Source: JAAYDI01 sp052034005 (GTDB lineage Bacteria; Planctomycetota; Planctomycetia; Pirellulales; Pirellulaceae). Taken from it: a DNA stretch of 64,000 bases. The translations under genes and the position numbers were made by a program. The stretch's first letter is position 1, and every line of letters begins with the position of its first letter. The notes under the pieces are model-generated. The model searched no databases. It was not told where the DNA came from and was given only the letters and a program-made list of their open reading frames with translations. Positions 8,645-17,411 of this stretch are shown one piece after another. The stretch lies in assembly GCA_052034005.1 (NCBI GenBank), contig JBPOJB010000002.1, positions 124,001 to 188,000 of the forward strand, in the 5' to 3' direction.

Positions 8645-10747
8645 ATGAAATCGCCTGCGACGCCTTACCTCAACCGCGAACTGAGCTGGCTGGAATACAA
8701 CCAGCGATTCCTGGACGAAGCCTGCGACAACAGCATCCCGCTGCTCGAACGGCTGCGCGCGCTGGCACTCGTCAGCCTGCATCTGGACGAGTTCTTCATG
8801 GTGCGCGTCGCCGCCCTCAAGTTGCTGGCCGACCACGCGTGCGAGGCCGTGGACATCGCGGGGCTCACCCCGGTCCAGCAACTGGACGCCATCCTGCGGC
8901 GCACGCAGACGATGTGCGCCGACCAGTATGCGTGCTTCGAACAGCTGGAGCAGGCGCTGGCGGGGGCCGGGATCCAGCGGTGCCGGCCCGACACCTTGTC
9001 CGACCGGCAGATCCGCATGGTGCAGCAGGTGTTCACCACGGAGATCTCCTCCGTCCTCTCGCCCCTGGCGGTCGACGCGGCCGGACAGTTCCCGCCCCTG
9101 ATCAACCAGACGCTGACCATGGGGATCCGGTTGGCGACCGCGGCCGGCAGCCGGGTCGTGGTGATCCCGTTCGGCCCCGCCACCCACCGGTTCATCACGC
9201 TGCACTCCGAGGGCGGCTACGCCTACCTGCTGCTGGAGGACGCGGTGGCCATGTTCGTCGAACGCCTGTTCCCGAACGAGGAAGTGCTCGAGTGCGTCCC
9301 GTTCCGCCTGACTCGGCACACCGACGCGTCCGTGCGGCGCGACCTGGCCGGCGACCTGCTGCAACACCTGCCGGGGTCCGCCGAGGACGTGCCGGCCAAC
9401 GACTGCATCCGGTTGGAAATCGACCGGCGGGCCAGCGACGAGCTGCGTACGTTCATCCTGGCGAGCTCGCCCACGCCCACGCGATACCTGTTCGAACTGC
9501 CCGGCCCGCTCGATCTGGCCGCGTTCGCCCAGCTCCATGATCTGCTCGGCTTCGAGAAACTCAAGTACGACACCTGGCCGCCCCAGCCGTCTCCCGGCGT
9601 CGATTTGACCGCCAGCATGTTCGACACGCTCTCGAACCAGGACGTGCTGCTGCACCATCCGTACGAGAGCTTCGAACCGATCGTCCGACTGCTGGACGAG
9701 GCGGCGGACGACCCGGACGTGCTGGCGATCAAGCAGATCCTCTACGGCACAGACCGCGACAGCCCGCTGGTGGAGGCGTTGATCCGGGCGGCGGAGAACG
9801 ACAAATATGTGACCGCCATCATCGAACTCAAGTCGCGGTACCGGGACGCGCATAAGATCGAATGGGCCAAAGCGCTCGAGCAGGCATCGGTGCAGGTGAT
9901 CTACGGCGTCCAGGGCCTGCGGACGCACGCCAAACTGTGCATCGTCGTGCGCCGGGAGCCGAACGGCATCCAGCGGTACGTGCACTTCGGCACCGGGGAC
10001 TACAGCGAGACGACGGCGCGGCTGTTCAGCGACATCAGCCTGCTGACGAGCGACGAGGAACTCGGCGCGGACGCCACCGACTTCTTCAACGCGGTCACCA
10101 GCCACGCCTATGCCCAACGATTCCGCAAGATCGACGCGGCACCCGCCGGACTGCGTGCCAGATTGATCGAGATGATCCAGATGGAGGCCCAGCGGAAGAA
10201 GCAGGGGCAGCCGGCCGCCATCACCGCCAAGCTCAACGCGCTGGGCGACAAGGAGATCATCGATGCGCTCTATGACGCCTCGCAGCAGGGGGTCGAGATC
10301 CGGCTGATCGTGTGCGGCCTGTGCTGTCTCCGGCCGGGCGTCCCGGGGCTCAGCGACAACATCCGGGTCATCAGCATCGTCGACCGGTTCCGCGAGCACT
10401 CGCGCGTCTTCTACTTCTACCACGGAGGCGACCGACGCGTATGGATCTCCAGCGCCGATTGGATGCCCCGCAACCTGGACCGCCGCGTCGAACTGCTCGT
10501 GCCGGTTCAGGACCCGGCGGCCAAGCGGCGGCTGATCGCCAACCTCGAAGCCTACTTCCGCGACAACGTGAAGGCGGCGGCGCTGCAGAGCGACGGCACG
10601 ATGCGCCGGATCAAGAGCGCCGCCAAGAAGAGCCGCTTCCGCTGCCAGGAAGCGCTCTACCAGCGGGCCGTCGCCGCCGTCCAAGCTGCCGAACAGTCGC
10701 GACGCACCCTGTTCGAACCGCATCAAGCCCCCGAGCCGAACGCGTGA
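8645..10747 (+). CDS. ppk: Polyphosphate kinase 1
   Basis: PPK1 makes inorganic polyphosphate from ATP through a phosphohistidine intermediate. The N-terminus YLNRELSWLEYNQRFLDEA is family-typical. The phospholipase-D-like catalytic half has the PPK1 segments DPDVLAIKQILYGTDRDSP, VIELKSRYRDAHKIEWAK-like sequence and VQVIYGVQGLRTHAKLCIVV with the autophosphorylated histidine region (THAK), then VHFGTGDYSETTARLFSDIS. A second conserved histidine segment is IRVISIVDRFREHSRVFYFYHGG. At 700 residues it is the usual size. It lies between ppx and sixA on the same strand, with 21 bases to sixA, so co-expression is likely. Confidence 0.97.
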   Translation: MKSPATPYLNRELSWLEYNQRFLDEACDNSIPLLERLRALALVSLHLDEFFMVRVAALKLLADHACEAVDIAGLTPVQQLDAILRRTQTMCADQYACFEQLEQALAGAGIQRCRPDTLSDRQIRMVQQVFTTEISSVLSPLAVDAAGQFPPLINQTLTMGIRLATAAGSRVVVIPFGPATHRFITLHSEGGYAYLLLEDAVAMFVERLFPNEEVLECVPFRLTRHTDASVRRDLAGDLLQHLPGSAEDVPANDCIRLEIDRRASDELRTFILASSPTPTRYLFELPGPLDLAAFAQLHDLLGFEKLKYDTWPPQPSPGVDLTASMFDTLSNQDVLLHHPYESFEPIVRLLDEAADDPDVLAIKQILYGTDRDSPLVEALIRAAENDKYVTAIIELKSRYRDAHKIEWAKALEQASVQVIYGVQGLRTHAKLCIVVRREPNGIQRYVHFGTGDYSETTARLFSDISLLTSDEELGADATDFFNAVTSHAYAQRFRKIDAAPAGLRARLIEMIQMEAQRKKQGQPAAITAKLNALGDKEIIDALYDASQQGVEIRLIVCGLCCLRPGVPGLSDNIRVISIVDRFREHSRVFYFYHGGDRRVWISSADWMPRNLDRRVELLVPVQDPAAKRRLIANLEAYFRDNVKAAALQSDGTMRRIKSAAKKSRFRCQEALYQRAVAAVQAAEQSRRTLFEPHQAPEPNA

Positions 10748-10768
10748 CCAGCGCCAAGGGACCGACTC

Positions 10769-11260
10769 ATGAAGACCCTGCTCATCTTGCGGCATGCGAA
10801 ATCGAGCTGGAAAGATGAACAGATCGGCGATCATGATCGACCGCTGAATAAACGCGGCCGACGCGATGCGCCCCGGATGGGTGAACTCCTCCGCGCAGCC
10901 GGCCTGCCGCCGGAGCTGATCATCAGCTCCACCGCCCGGCGCGCGCGCAAGACCGCCTCGAAAGTCGCGCGCCAATGCGGCTACCAGGGGATCATCAAAC
11001 TCCGCGGCACGCTGTATCTGGCGCCGCCCGAAGCCTACCTCGATGCGCTGCACGACCTGGATGACGCCATCCATCGCGTGATGGTCGTCGGCCATAACCC
11101 GGGCCTGGAACAGCTGCTCGCCCTGCTTACCGGCCAACAGGTGCACCTGCCCACGGCGGCCCTCGCCCAGGTGGAACTGGACCTGGACCGCTGGCGCGAC
11201 GTCCACGCCCAGACGCGCGGCACCCTGATCCGCCTCTGGCGACCGGATCAGACCTCGTGA
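10769..11260 (+). CDS. sixA: SixA-type phosphohistidine phosphatase
   Basis: SixA is a small histidine phosphatase of the phosphoglycerate-mutase-like superfamily that removes phosphate from phosphohistidines. The catalytic motif is at the very N-terminus (LLILRHAKSSWKD, the RH pair being the nucleophile site), followed by DRPLNKRGRRDAPRMG. The second catalytic histidine is in VMVVGHNPGLEQLLALLTG. At 163 residues it matches the family. It follows ppk by 21 bases. PPK1 works through a phosphohistidine, so a functional link is conceivable, but SixA is also known to act on phosphorelay proteins and the real target is unknown here. Confidence 0.92.
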   Translation: MKTLLILRHAKSSWKDEQIGDHDRPLNKRGRRDAPRMGELLRAAGLPPELIISSTARRARKTASKVARQCGYQGIIKLRGTLYLAPPEAYLDALHDLDDAIHRVMVVGHNPGLEQLLALLTGQQVHLPTAALAQVELDLDRWRDVHAQTRGTLIRLWRPDQTS

Positions 11261-11403
11261 GAGCCCCCGCCGGGCCGCGGCGGCGCGCGCCGAGATCCCT
11301 GCCACCGGGCGGCCGGCCAGCCGCACGCCAGCGCAAATCGGATAGTTGCCGTATTCCCCCTACCCGCCGCGCTCGGCACGGCCCGGATTGCCCGCCCAAA
11401 GGC

Positions 11404-11431
11404 TTGACTGCCAAGGCCCCCGTCCTAGGCT
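11404..11431 (+). promoter_or_regulatory. Candidate sigma-70-type promoter for the HD-GYP gene
   Basis: TTGACT (11404-11409) and TAGGCT (11426-11431) are spaced by 16 bases and lie 60 bases before the ATG at 11491. The match was made by eye only. It would separate the HD-GYP gene from the polyphosphate block. Confidence 0.4.
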
Positions 11432-11490
11432 CTCCACAGGACAGCGTCACAACGACGCCGGGCCACCCCGGGGACATACCGGTTGGGTGG

Positions 11491-13167
11491 ATGGTAGCGA
11501 AAGCAACGAGCAGCGTACATCGCATGGCCACCACGTTCACCAGCAGCGCCAAGATCATGGGGGCGGGCCCGCCGCGCTCGGCTGCTGAGGCCGTGCTGCG
11601 TGAGACGTTCGGGGTCGAGGTCCAACTGTGGTCGCGCCGCCACGACGCGTCACCAGCGGCATGGCAGCCGATCGAAGAGGGCGCGCCGCCCGCATCGAGC
11701 GCCCTCGCGGCGGCGCTGGAGCAGGCCGCGGCGTCGGGCCACGGGCACGCCCTCGCGCCCTGGAGCGACTCCCAGTGGGTGGCGGTACTGCCCGTCCGCG
11801 GCAGTGCAGGTCAACAGCTGTGGGCATCGGCAGTCGTCACCACGCAAGATCCCAACCTGCTTGCCCGCCTGGTCTCGCACGCGCGCCAACGGATGGACTT
11901 GGAGTGGCAGGTGCGGATGCTGAGCGAAGAGCGTGACCTGCTCATCTGCCAGGCCCAGGAAGATCTGGAGGAGTTGGCGTGCCTGCGCCGGACGTTGGAG
12001 CACCTGTCGCGCGCCGAGATATCGCTCGATGTCCACGAACTGGCCCGGATCGTGCTGTCCGATCTGCGCGAGCAGTTGCACGCGGAGGCCGTGGTCCTCG
12101 TCTCGGCCGGCCGGGATCGAACCTCCTGGCTGGTGGGGCGGCCCGTGGTATCGGTCGGACACCACGGCCTGGACGACCGCGCCTGCATGCGATTGGTCGA
12201 GCAGTTCTGCGACATCGCGGCGCGGCAGCCGGTGGTGCGCAACGACTGTCAAACACGGCCCGAGATGCAGGGATTCGACGGCGTGCACAGCTTCATCCTG
12301 GCGCCCATGCAGCGGTCCCAGGCGGTCATTGCCTGGGTGCTGGCCATCAACCGGCTCCATGCTCCGAGCGGTGTCACGAATCCCGGCCAGTTCGAGGCGA
12401 GCCCTCACGAGTTCGGCCCCAACGAGGTCAGCTTGTTGCGGTCGACGGTCGCCATCCTCGCCATGCACGCGACGAACATCGACCTGTTCCGCGATAAGGA
12501 GCAGATGTTTCTGGATATCGTGCGGGCGCTGGTCAGCGCGGTCGAAGCGAAGGACCAGTACACATCCGGCCACAGCGAGCGTGTGGGGCTCTACGCGCGG
12601 AACCTGGGTGCGGCACTGGGATTCAATGCCAAGGGGTGCCAGCGGCTCTATCTGGCCGGCCTGCTGCACGACGTCGGCAAGATCGGCGTACAGGACCAGC
12701 TGTTGACCACGCCCCAAACGCTGGCTGATCAGGAGTTCGCGGATGTCCAGAAGCATGCCGAGAAGGGCTGGGAGATCCTGTACGGCTTGGAGGCCCTGGA
12801 TGACATCCTGCTGGGCGTCCTGCATCACCACGAGCGGTGGGACGGGAGAGGCTACCCGGACGGATTGCAGGGAGACATGATCCCGTTGGACGCGCGGATC
12901 CTGGCCGTGACCGACGCCTACGACGCGATGACCAGCGATCGCCCGTATCGCCAGGCACTGCCGCAGGAACAAGCCGAGGAGATCCTGCGGCGGGGAGCCG
13001 GCGTCCAGTGGGATCCGGCAATCGTCGAAGCCTTCCTGCGGATCATGCCGGAAACGCAGCGTCTGCGGGAGACCCATGAACCGCGCACGCCGCCCAACCG
13101 CCGCGGTTATGGAATGCTGAGGGACGGAGGGTTCGAGCGTCTGGACACGGACCGGGCGTTCGTGTGA
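11491..13167 (+). CDS. GAF and HD-GYP domain protein (probable cyclic-di-GMP phosphodiesterase)
   Basis: HD-GYP proteins hydrolyse cyclic-di-GMP or sense it. A GAF-like sensor lies in the middle (about residues 170-335, containing AEAVVLVSAGRD and SFILAPMQRSQAVIAWVLAINR). The C-terminal HD-GYP domain starts near residue 342 (DIVRALVSAVEAKDQYTSGHSERV) and keeps the metal ligands in AGLLHDVGKIGVQD and the signature HHERWDGRGYPDGL followed by RILAVTDAYDAMTSDRPYR. No membrane segment is seen, so it is probably cytoplasmic. The start is uncertain: ATG 11491 or ATG 11524; a GTG at 11257 overlapping the sixA stop would add 78 residues of low-complexity sequence. The flagellar genes nearby fit a role in motility control, which is inference. 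Confidence 0.9.
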   Translation: MVAKATSSVHRMATTFTSSAKIMGAGPPRSAAEAVLRETFGVEVQLWSRRHDASPAAWQPIEEGAPPASSALAAALEQAAASGHGHALAPWSDSQWVAVLPVRGSAGQQLWASAVVTTQDPNLLARLVSHARQRMDLEWQVRMLSEERDLLICQAQEDLEELACLRRTLEHLSRAEISLDVHELARIVLSDLREQLHAEAVVLVSAGRDRTSWLVGRPVVSVGHHGLDDRACMRLVEQFCDIAARQPVVRNDCQTRPEMQGFDGVHSFILAPMQRSQAVIAWVLAINRLHAPSGVTNPGQFEASPHEFGPNEVSLLRSTVAILAMHATNIDLFRDKEQMFLDIVRALVSAVEAKDQYTSGHSERVGLYARNLGAALGFNAKGCQRLYLAGLLHDVGKIGVQDQLLTTPQTLADQEFADVQKHAEKGWEILYGLEALDDILLGVLHHHERWDGRGYPDGLQGDMIPLDARILAVTDAYDAMTSDRPYRQALPQEQAEEILRRGAGVQWDPAIVEAFLRIMPETQRLRETHEPRTPPNRRGYGMLRDGGFERLDTDRAFV

Positions 13168-13199
13168 CCGGCTGATCACGCGTCAGCTACATGCGCGGG

Positions 13200-13658
13200 T
13201 CACCTGAACAGCCAGCGGAAATACCCCACGATCGCTGCCATGAGGCCGATCAGGGCGCAGAGCACAAGGAGCGTGCGGTCAGGCCACGGCGCGACGCGCT
13301 CGGACGCCTGCATGTCGATGCCCGTACCCGCGTCCTGCCCGCACTGCGGACACCAGCGATAGAAGCGCGGAGCGAAGGCCTCGTCACACTGGGGGCACCG
13401 CAAGAGGATCTCGGGGCCCGCATCGTTCGACACAGGCCGTGCCGCGGCCCCCCCGCGGCTGGGCTCCAATGGCGCGGCCGGTGCCAGATACTCGGCCAGC
13501 GCGAATCGATCCCCGGCGGTGCCACAGACGGGACAGACGGTCAGCCGCCGCCGGCCACACTCGGTACAGCGGGGCCAGTCTCTCCAGATTCGTCCGCTGC
13601 CGGTCTCCCGGCGCACTGCGCCGGGCGACGGGTCCGTATGGCGATCAGGATCCTGCAT
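13200..13658 (-). CDS. Zinc-ribbon protein with a C-terminal membrane anchor
   Basis: A small protein of 152 residues with two double-cysteine zinc ribbons: CTECG...CPVCG near the N-terminus and CPQCDEAF...WCPQCG after residue 100. A single hydrophobic helix close to the C-terminus (TLLVLCALIGLMAAIVGYFRWLF) would make it a tail-anchored membrane protein with the ribbons in the cytoplasm. Function unknown; such ribbon-plus-helix proteins are common in planctomycetes. It is convergent with the HD-GYP gene and divergent from the hydrolase at 13751, with only about 90 bases for both promoters. The start at 13658 (MQDPDRH) is preferred; ATG 13694 is possible. Confidence 0.7.
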   Translation of the reverse strand: MQDPDRHTDPSPGAVRRETGSGRIWRDWPRCTECGRRRLTVCPVCGTAGDRFALAEYLAPAAPLEPSRGGAAARPVSNDAGPEILLRCPQCDEAFAPRFYRWCPQCGQDAGTGIDMQASERVAPWPDRTLLVLCALIGLMAAIVGYFRWLFR

Positions 13659-13750
13659 CACCCGCAATATACCATGTGGTATGATGGTATTCACCGGTCG
13701 GGCCGGTTGGCCCCTCGAAGGTCCTGATTAGCAGACGTGGAGTAGCCCTC

Positions 13751-16039
13751 ATGATGTCGTGCCTGCGCTGTGTGGTTCGCCCGGGTCTGGTCCGGTGCAA
13801 GAGTCTCGTCCCCTGGGCCGCCCTGGTGTGGGTGGCGTTGTCGGCGGTCGTGCATGCCCAACCGCCGCGTGCACTTCCACCGGAGGCTCGGCCGAGCGAT
13901 GTGCGGCTGGGACCGCTCCGCGACCTCGATGGCTATTTCCCGTTCGAGCCGCCGTCGTCGGTCGAGCAGTGGCAGGAACGTGCGGCACAACTGCGGCAGC
14001 AGATGCTCGTCGCGCTCGGGCTCTGGCCCACGCCGACCCGCACGCCGTTGAATCCCGTCATCCACGGTCGTCTGGATCAGGACGGTTATTCGATCGAGAA
14101 GGTGTACTTCGAGAGCATGCCGGGATTCTTCGTGACCGGCTCGCTGTATCGGCCGCGCGGGAAAGACGGCCGGCGTCCGGTCGTGTTGAGTCCGCACGGC
14201 CACTGGGCTAACGGCCGGTTCTTCGACAGCGGCCGCACCGAGGTGCGCAAGCAGATCGTGCAGGGCGCCGAACGATTTGAAGACAGCGGCCGCAGCCCGC
14301 TCCAGGCGCGCTGCATGCAACTGGCCCGCATGGGCTGCATCGTCTTCCACTGGGATATGATCGGCAACGCGGACAGCCAGCAGATTTCACAGCAGATCAT
14401 CCACGGGTTCGCCAAACAGCGTCCCGAGATGAACCGGCCGGAAGGCTGGGGTTTGTTCAGCCCGCAAGCCGAATCGCATTTGCAGTCGGCGATGGGCCTC
14501 CAGACCTGGGACTCGATTCGGGCCCTGGATTTCGTCATGTCGTTGCCCGATGCGGACACGCGTCAGATCGCCGTGACCGGCGCCAGCGGTGGAGGAACGC
14601 AGACGTTCATCCTCTGCGCCATCGATCCGCGCGTGCACCTGGCCGTGCCCGCCGTCATGGTCTCGACGGCCATGCAGGGAGGCTGCACCTGTGAAAACGC
14701 GTGCGGCCTGCGGATCGGCACGGGGAACATCGAGTTCGCGGCCCTGTTCGCGCCCAAGCCGCTGGCCATGACCGCCGCGGACGACTGGACCGTCGAGATG
14801 GCGCGCAAGGGGTTCCCTGAGCTCCAGCGCCTCTACGGCCTGTTTGGAGCGAAAGACCGCGTGCGACTGGTGCCGCTGCTCCACTTCGGCCACAACTACA
14901 ACTTCGTCAGCCGGGCGAACATGTACAGCTGGCTCAACACCCAATTCCAACTGGACTGGGAGGAGCCGGTCGTTGAAAACGACTTCCACCGCCTGACACC
15001 CGAGGAGCTGACCGTCTGGGACGCCGAACACCCCCGGCCGGAAGGCGGCCCGGAGCTCGAGCGACGGCTGCTGGCATGGTGGACGGCCGACACGCGGCAG
15101 CAGTTGCGTGCGCTGGGGCCGCGTGATGCGGACTCCCTGCGGCAATACCAGGAGCTGGTCGGCGGCGGCCTGCGCGCCATCCTGCGGCCCCTGGATCCGA
15201 ACCCCGACCAGTGGCGCTGGGAGTCGGTCTCGCAACAGGCGCGCGCTGGATACGAGGAGATCCTCGGCCTGGTCACGCGCCCGCTCACACCCCTGGAACG
15301 AATCGGATTCGCCGCCAACGCGGACCTGGCCGACGCCCACGAGCAGTTGCCGGTCCTCCTGCTGCGGCCTGCATCCTACACCGGCCACACCTGCCTGATC
15401 GTCAGCCCGGAGGGAAAACAGGCATTGCTCGACGCCCAGGGCCAGCCGACGGAACCGGTCCGCCGCCTCCTGGACGCAGGCCGGTGCGTCTGCGGCGTCG
15501 ACCTGCTGTACCAGGGCGAGTTCTTGCCGCCCGGCGAGTCCTTCCAGCAGGCGCGCCGCGTGCCCAACGAGCGTGAAGCGGCCGCCTACACGTTCGGTTA
15601 CAACCCGACCGTGTGCGCTGAACGCGTACACGACATCGCCACGATCACGGCGTTCCTGCAACACGGGGAACTCAAGTGCACCCAGCTCGACCTGCTGGCG
15701 CTCCCCCACGCCGGCCATTGGGCCATCGCCGCCCGCGCGCTGCTGGGCACCACGATCCGCCGATTGGCGGCGGATACCGGGGGGTTCCGGTTCGGCCAAG
15801 TGTCGGAGATCTACGATCCGGATTTCCTGCCCGGCGGCGCGAAGTACGACGACTTGCCGGGCATGATGGCGGTGGCCGCGCCCGCCCCGCTGTGGGTGAG
15901 TGGAGAAGGCGAGACACTGCCCGAACCGGTGGCAGCCGCCTACCACGCCGCCGGCGCGCCGGAGGCCCTGCACATCGACACGACCGCGGACCCTGCGGCA
16001 CGCACCAACGCGGCCATCGATTGGTTGCTCAGCGACTGA
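13751..16039 (+). CDS. Secreted alpha/beta hydrolase (acetyl-xylan-esterase-like)
   Basis: An exported serine hydrolase of 762 residues. Residues about 16-37 form a signal peptide ending near VVHAQ. The first half is an alpha/beta hydrolase: oxyanion region PVVLSPHGHWANG, nucleophile elbow ITVTGASGGGTQTF-like (IAVTGASGGGTQTF), and a histidine candidate in LLHFGHNYNF. A cysteine-rich insert follows the nucleophile (GGCTCENACG), which may bind iron or form disulphides. The second half (about 540-760) looks like a degenerate repeat of the fold without the serine elbow. Related planctomycete proteins are annotated as acetyl xylan esterases or dienelactone-hydrolase-like, so a polysaccharide-ester substrate is plausible but unproven. 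Tandem ATGs at 13751 and 13754 are both possible starts. Confidence 0.8.
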   Translation: MMSCLRCVVRPGLVRCKSLVPWAALVWVALSAVVHAQPPRALPPEARPSDVRLGPLRDLDGYFPFEPPSSVEQWQERAAQLRQQMLVALGLWPTPTRTPLNPVIHGRLDQDGYSIEKVYFESMPGFFVTGSLYRPRGKDGRRPVVLSPHGHWANGRFFDSGRTEVRKQIVQGAERFEDSGRSPLQARCMQLARMGCIVFHWDMIGNADSQQISQQIIHGFAKQRPEMNRPEGWGLFSPQAESHLQSAMGLQTWDSIRALDFVMSLPDADTRQIAVTGASGGGTQTFILCAIDPRVHLAVPAVMVSTAMQGGCTCENACGLRIGTGNIEFAALFAPKPLAMTAADDWTVEMARKGFPELQRLYGLFGAKDRVRLVPLLHFGHNYNFVSRANMYSWLNTQFQLDWEEPVVENDFHRLTPEELTVWDAEHPRPEGGPELERRLLAWWTADTRQQLRALGPRDADSLRQYQELVGGGLRAILRPLDPNPDQWRWESVSQQARAGYEEILGLVTRPLTPLERIGFAANADLADAHEQLPVLLLRPASYTGHTCLIVSPEGKQALLDAQGQPTEPVRRLLDAGRCVCGVDLLYQGEFLPPGESFQQARRVPNEREAAAYTFGYNPTVCAERVHDIATITAFLQHGELKCTQLDLLALPHAGHWAIAARALLGTTIRRLAADTGGFRFGQVSEIYDPDFLPGGAKYDDLPGMMAVAAPAPLWVSGEGETLPEPVAAAYHAAGAPEALHIDTTADPAARTNAAIDWLLSD

Positions 16040-16051
16040 ACGGCTAGCCGG

Positions 16052-16249
16052 TCACACGCGTCGGCGACCACGAATGCCTCGCCCCTGCCGGATACGGGCG
16101 AATTGCTTGTGCTGCGCCACCAGGTCTTGCAACTCTTCGGCCAGCCAGAAACTGAATTCGAAGAACGCTTCCAGACTGACTGTGATGCGGCCCACGCCCT
16201 GGTTGTCGCACAGGGTCAGCCGGACCTGAGGAGATGATTCTTTTGTCAT
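16052..16249 (-). CDS. Small conserved-looking protein, unknown function
   Basis: This 65-residue gene starts at ATG 16249 with a strong ribosome site, GGAGG, seven bases upstream. The body (VRLTLCDNQGVGRITVSLEA then FFEFSFWLAEELQDLVAQHK) suggests a beta hairpin and an amphipathic, aromatic-rich helix, ending in an arginine-rich tail (IRQGRGIRGRRRV). No family is recognised. It is convergent with the hydrolase gene, whose stop is 12 bases away. The much longer frame extending upstream to 16642 has no coding character, so the short start is preferred. Confidence 0.6.
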   Translation of the reverse strand: MTKESSPQVRLTLCDNQGVGRITVSLEAFFEFSFWLAEELQDLVAQHKQFARIRQGRGIRGRRRV

Positions 16250-17099
16250 GCGACAGCCTCCAATTCGGAAAGCGTCGCGGCTCCCTGCGATCACTCGGCG
16301 ACGACATTCCGTGCGTCGCGATACCGACCCGCCGACTGCGCCGTGGGCAGTCGCTCCTACTTGTTGAGACGTTGCTGCCGACGCGTTAGTTCGCGCCGCC
16401 GCACGCCAAAGACCTATTCGCCGGGCCGCTCCAGAGCTTGTCCAGACGCCGCACCTCCGCTCCCCGGCGGGCTTCCGAACACCATTCGGTCTTGCGGTTT
16501 GCAGCCCGATGGAGGCCGGCGTGGGCCGGATCGGGCCGGGCCCGCAAATAGCCCCTCCTACCCAAACCGCCAGGCCATTTGATCTTGTTGCCGTCGTACG
16601 GTTTCCATATACTCCGGCCCGACCGTTTTTCCGAGCGGCCACACAAACCGCGGGGCGGTCAGTTCCGTAATAGAGCTGTCAGGGCACGTGTCTAGGAGGA
16701 TTGGTAGGACGCGTTTCCCGCGCAGAAGTCTCATGTTCAGATCCTGGAATGGACGCCAGATCTCCGCGGCGGATCTGCCGCAGCGATCGCACGGATGACG
16801 CGGAAATCCAACAGATGTGGCCAGGCTGCCACGCGATGTTGCGAGAACCACGCACGCATGTTCGGTTTGTCGCGCCATGTCGCGGCAATTCGACAAAGCT
16901 TGCACAGGCGCCATCGGTATAGTGAACGGTACAGAAAGACATCGGAGGAATTCCGTCGGATCGCAGGTGTTTGCAGGCCGATAAGATGGGTGCTTTCGTG
17001 ACCGCATTCGCGACAGTCACCAGGCAGCACCGGACGCATCTCCCCTCGACACGGAATGTGATGCCGACGAGAATCGAGTGACCTATACTTGGGGGACGG
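16250..17099. other. 850-base region without a firm gene
   Basis: Lower GC than its surroundings and no convincing long frame on the plus strand. The one candidate is a cysteine-containing frame on the minus strand (16737-17039), listed separately. An exact GCCGATAA octamer, like a sigma-28 -10 box, is at 16977-16984. Confidence 0.5.
16737..17039 (-). CDS. Possible small zinc-binding protein (doubtful)
   Basis: A 100-residue frame (MRPVLPGDCRECGHESTHL...) with two CxxC-type pairs about 38 residues apart, CRECG and CKLC, and an aromatic stretch SLYRWRLCKLC. This spacing would fit a zinc ribbon. Against it: the ribosome site GAGGGG is only two bases before the ATG, the region is otherwise empty, and codon choice is not clearly coding. 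It could equally be decayed or chance sequence. Confidence 0.3.
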   Translation of the reverse strand: MRPVLPGDCRECGHESTHLIGLQTPAIRRNSSDVFLYRSLYRWRLCKLCRIAATWRDKPNMRAWFSQHRVAAWPHLLDFRVIRAIAAADPPRRSGVHSRI

Positions 17100-17381
17100 A
17101 TGATGCACATTTACGGACCTGCCCACGTTCATGGCCCACAGCCGCTCAACGCACCGCATCGCGCGGCCGCCGCGCACGCGGCGGCCGAGCGGAGCTACAC
17201 GACGGGAACCGACCAGTTGGACATCTCACGCGAAGCGGACCTGATCAGCCGGATCCGCGACATCCCGGACATTCGCACTGAGCGCGTCGCGGAGATCCGC
17301 GCCGCGATCGCCGCCGGGACGTACGAGACGTCGGACAAGCTGGAGATCGCCGTCGGCCGGTTGCTGGACGAGATCGGCTAG
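17100..17381 (+). CDS. flgM: Anti-sigma-28 factor FlgM
   Basis: FlgM binds FliA and holds it inactive until the flagellar hook is finished and FlgM is exported. The C-terminal half is the typical binding region (ISREADLISRIRDIPDIR, VAEIRAAIAAGTYETSDKLE, AVGRLLDEI). The N-terminal 40 residues are rich in His, Ala and Pro and look disordered, as expected for an exported substrate. Size 93 residues is normal. Two adjacent ATGs (17100 and 17103) are possible starts. It stands alone, 11 kb from fliA, and is convergent with purB with 30 bases between stops. Confidence 0.9.
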   Translation: MMHIYGPAHVHGPQPLNAPHRAAAAHAAAERSYTTGTDQLDISREADLISRIRDIPDIRTERVAEIRAAIAAGTYETSDKLEIAVGRLLDEIG

Positions 17382-17411
17382 CGGCCGAGCCGCTCCCATC
17401 CGCGTTTCCCG

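Noticed and set aside
8336..11326. A 996-codon open frame on the minus strand
   Set aside because: It is antisense to ppk and sixA and has no recognisable domain; it is a shadow of strong GC bias at third codon positions.
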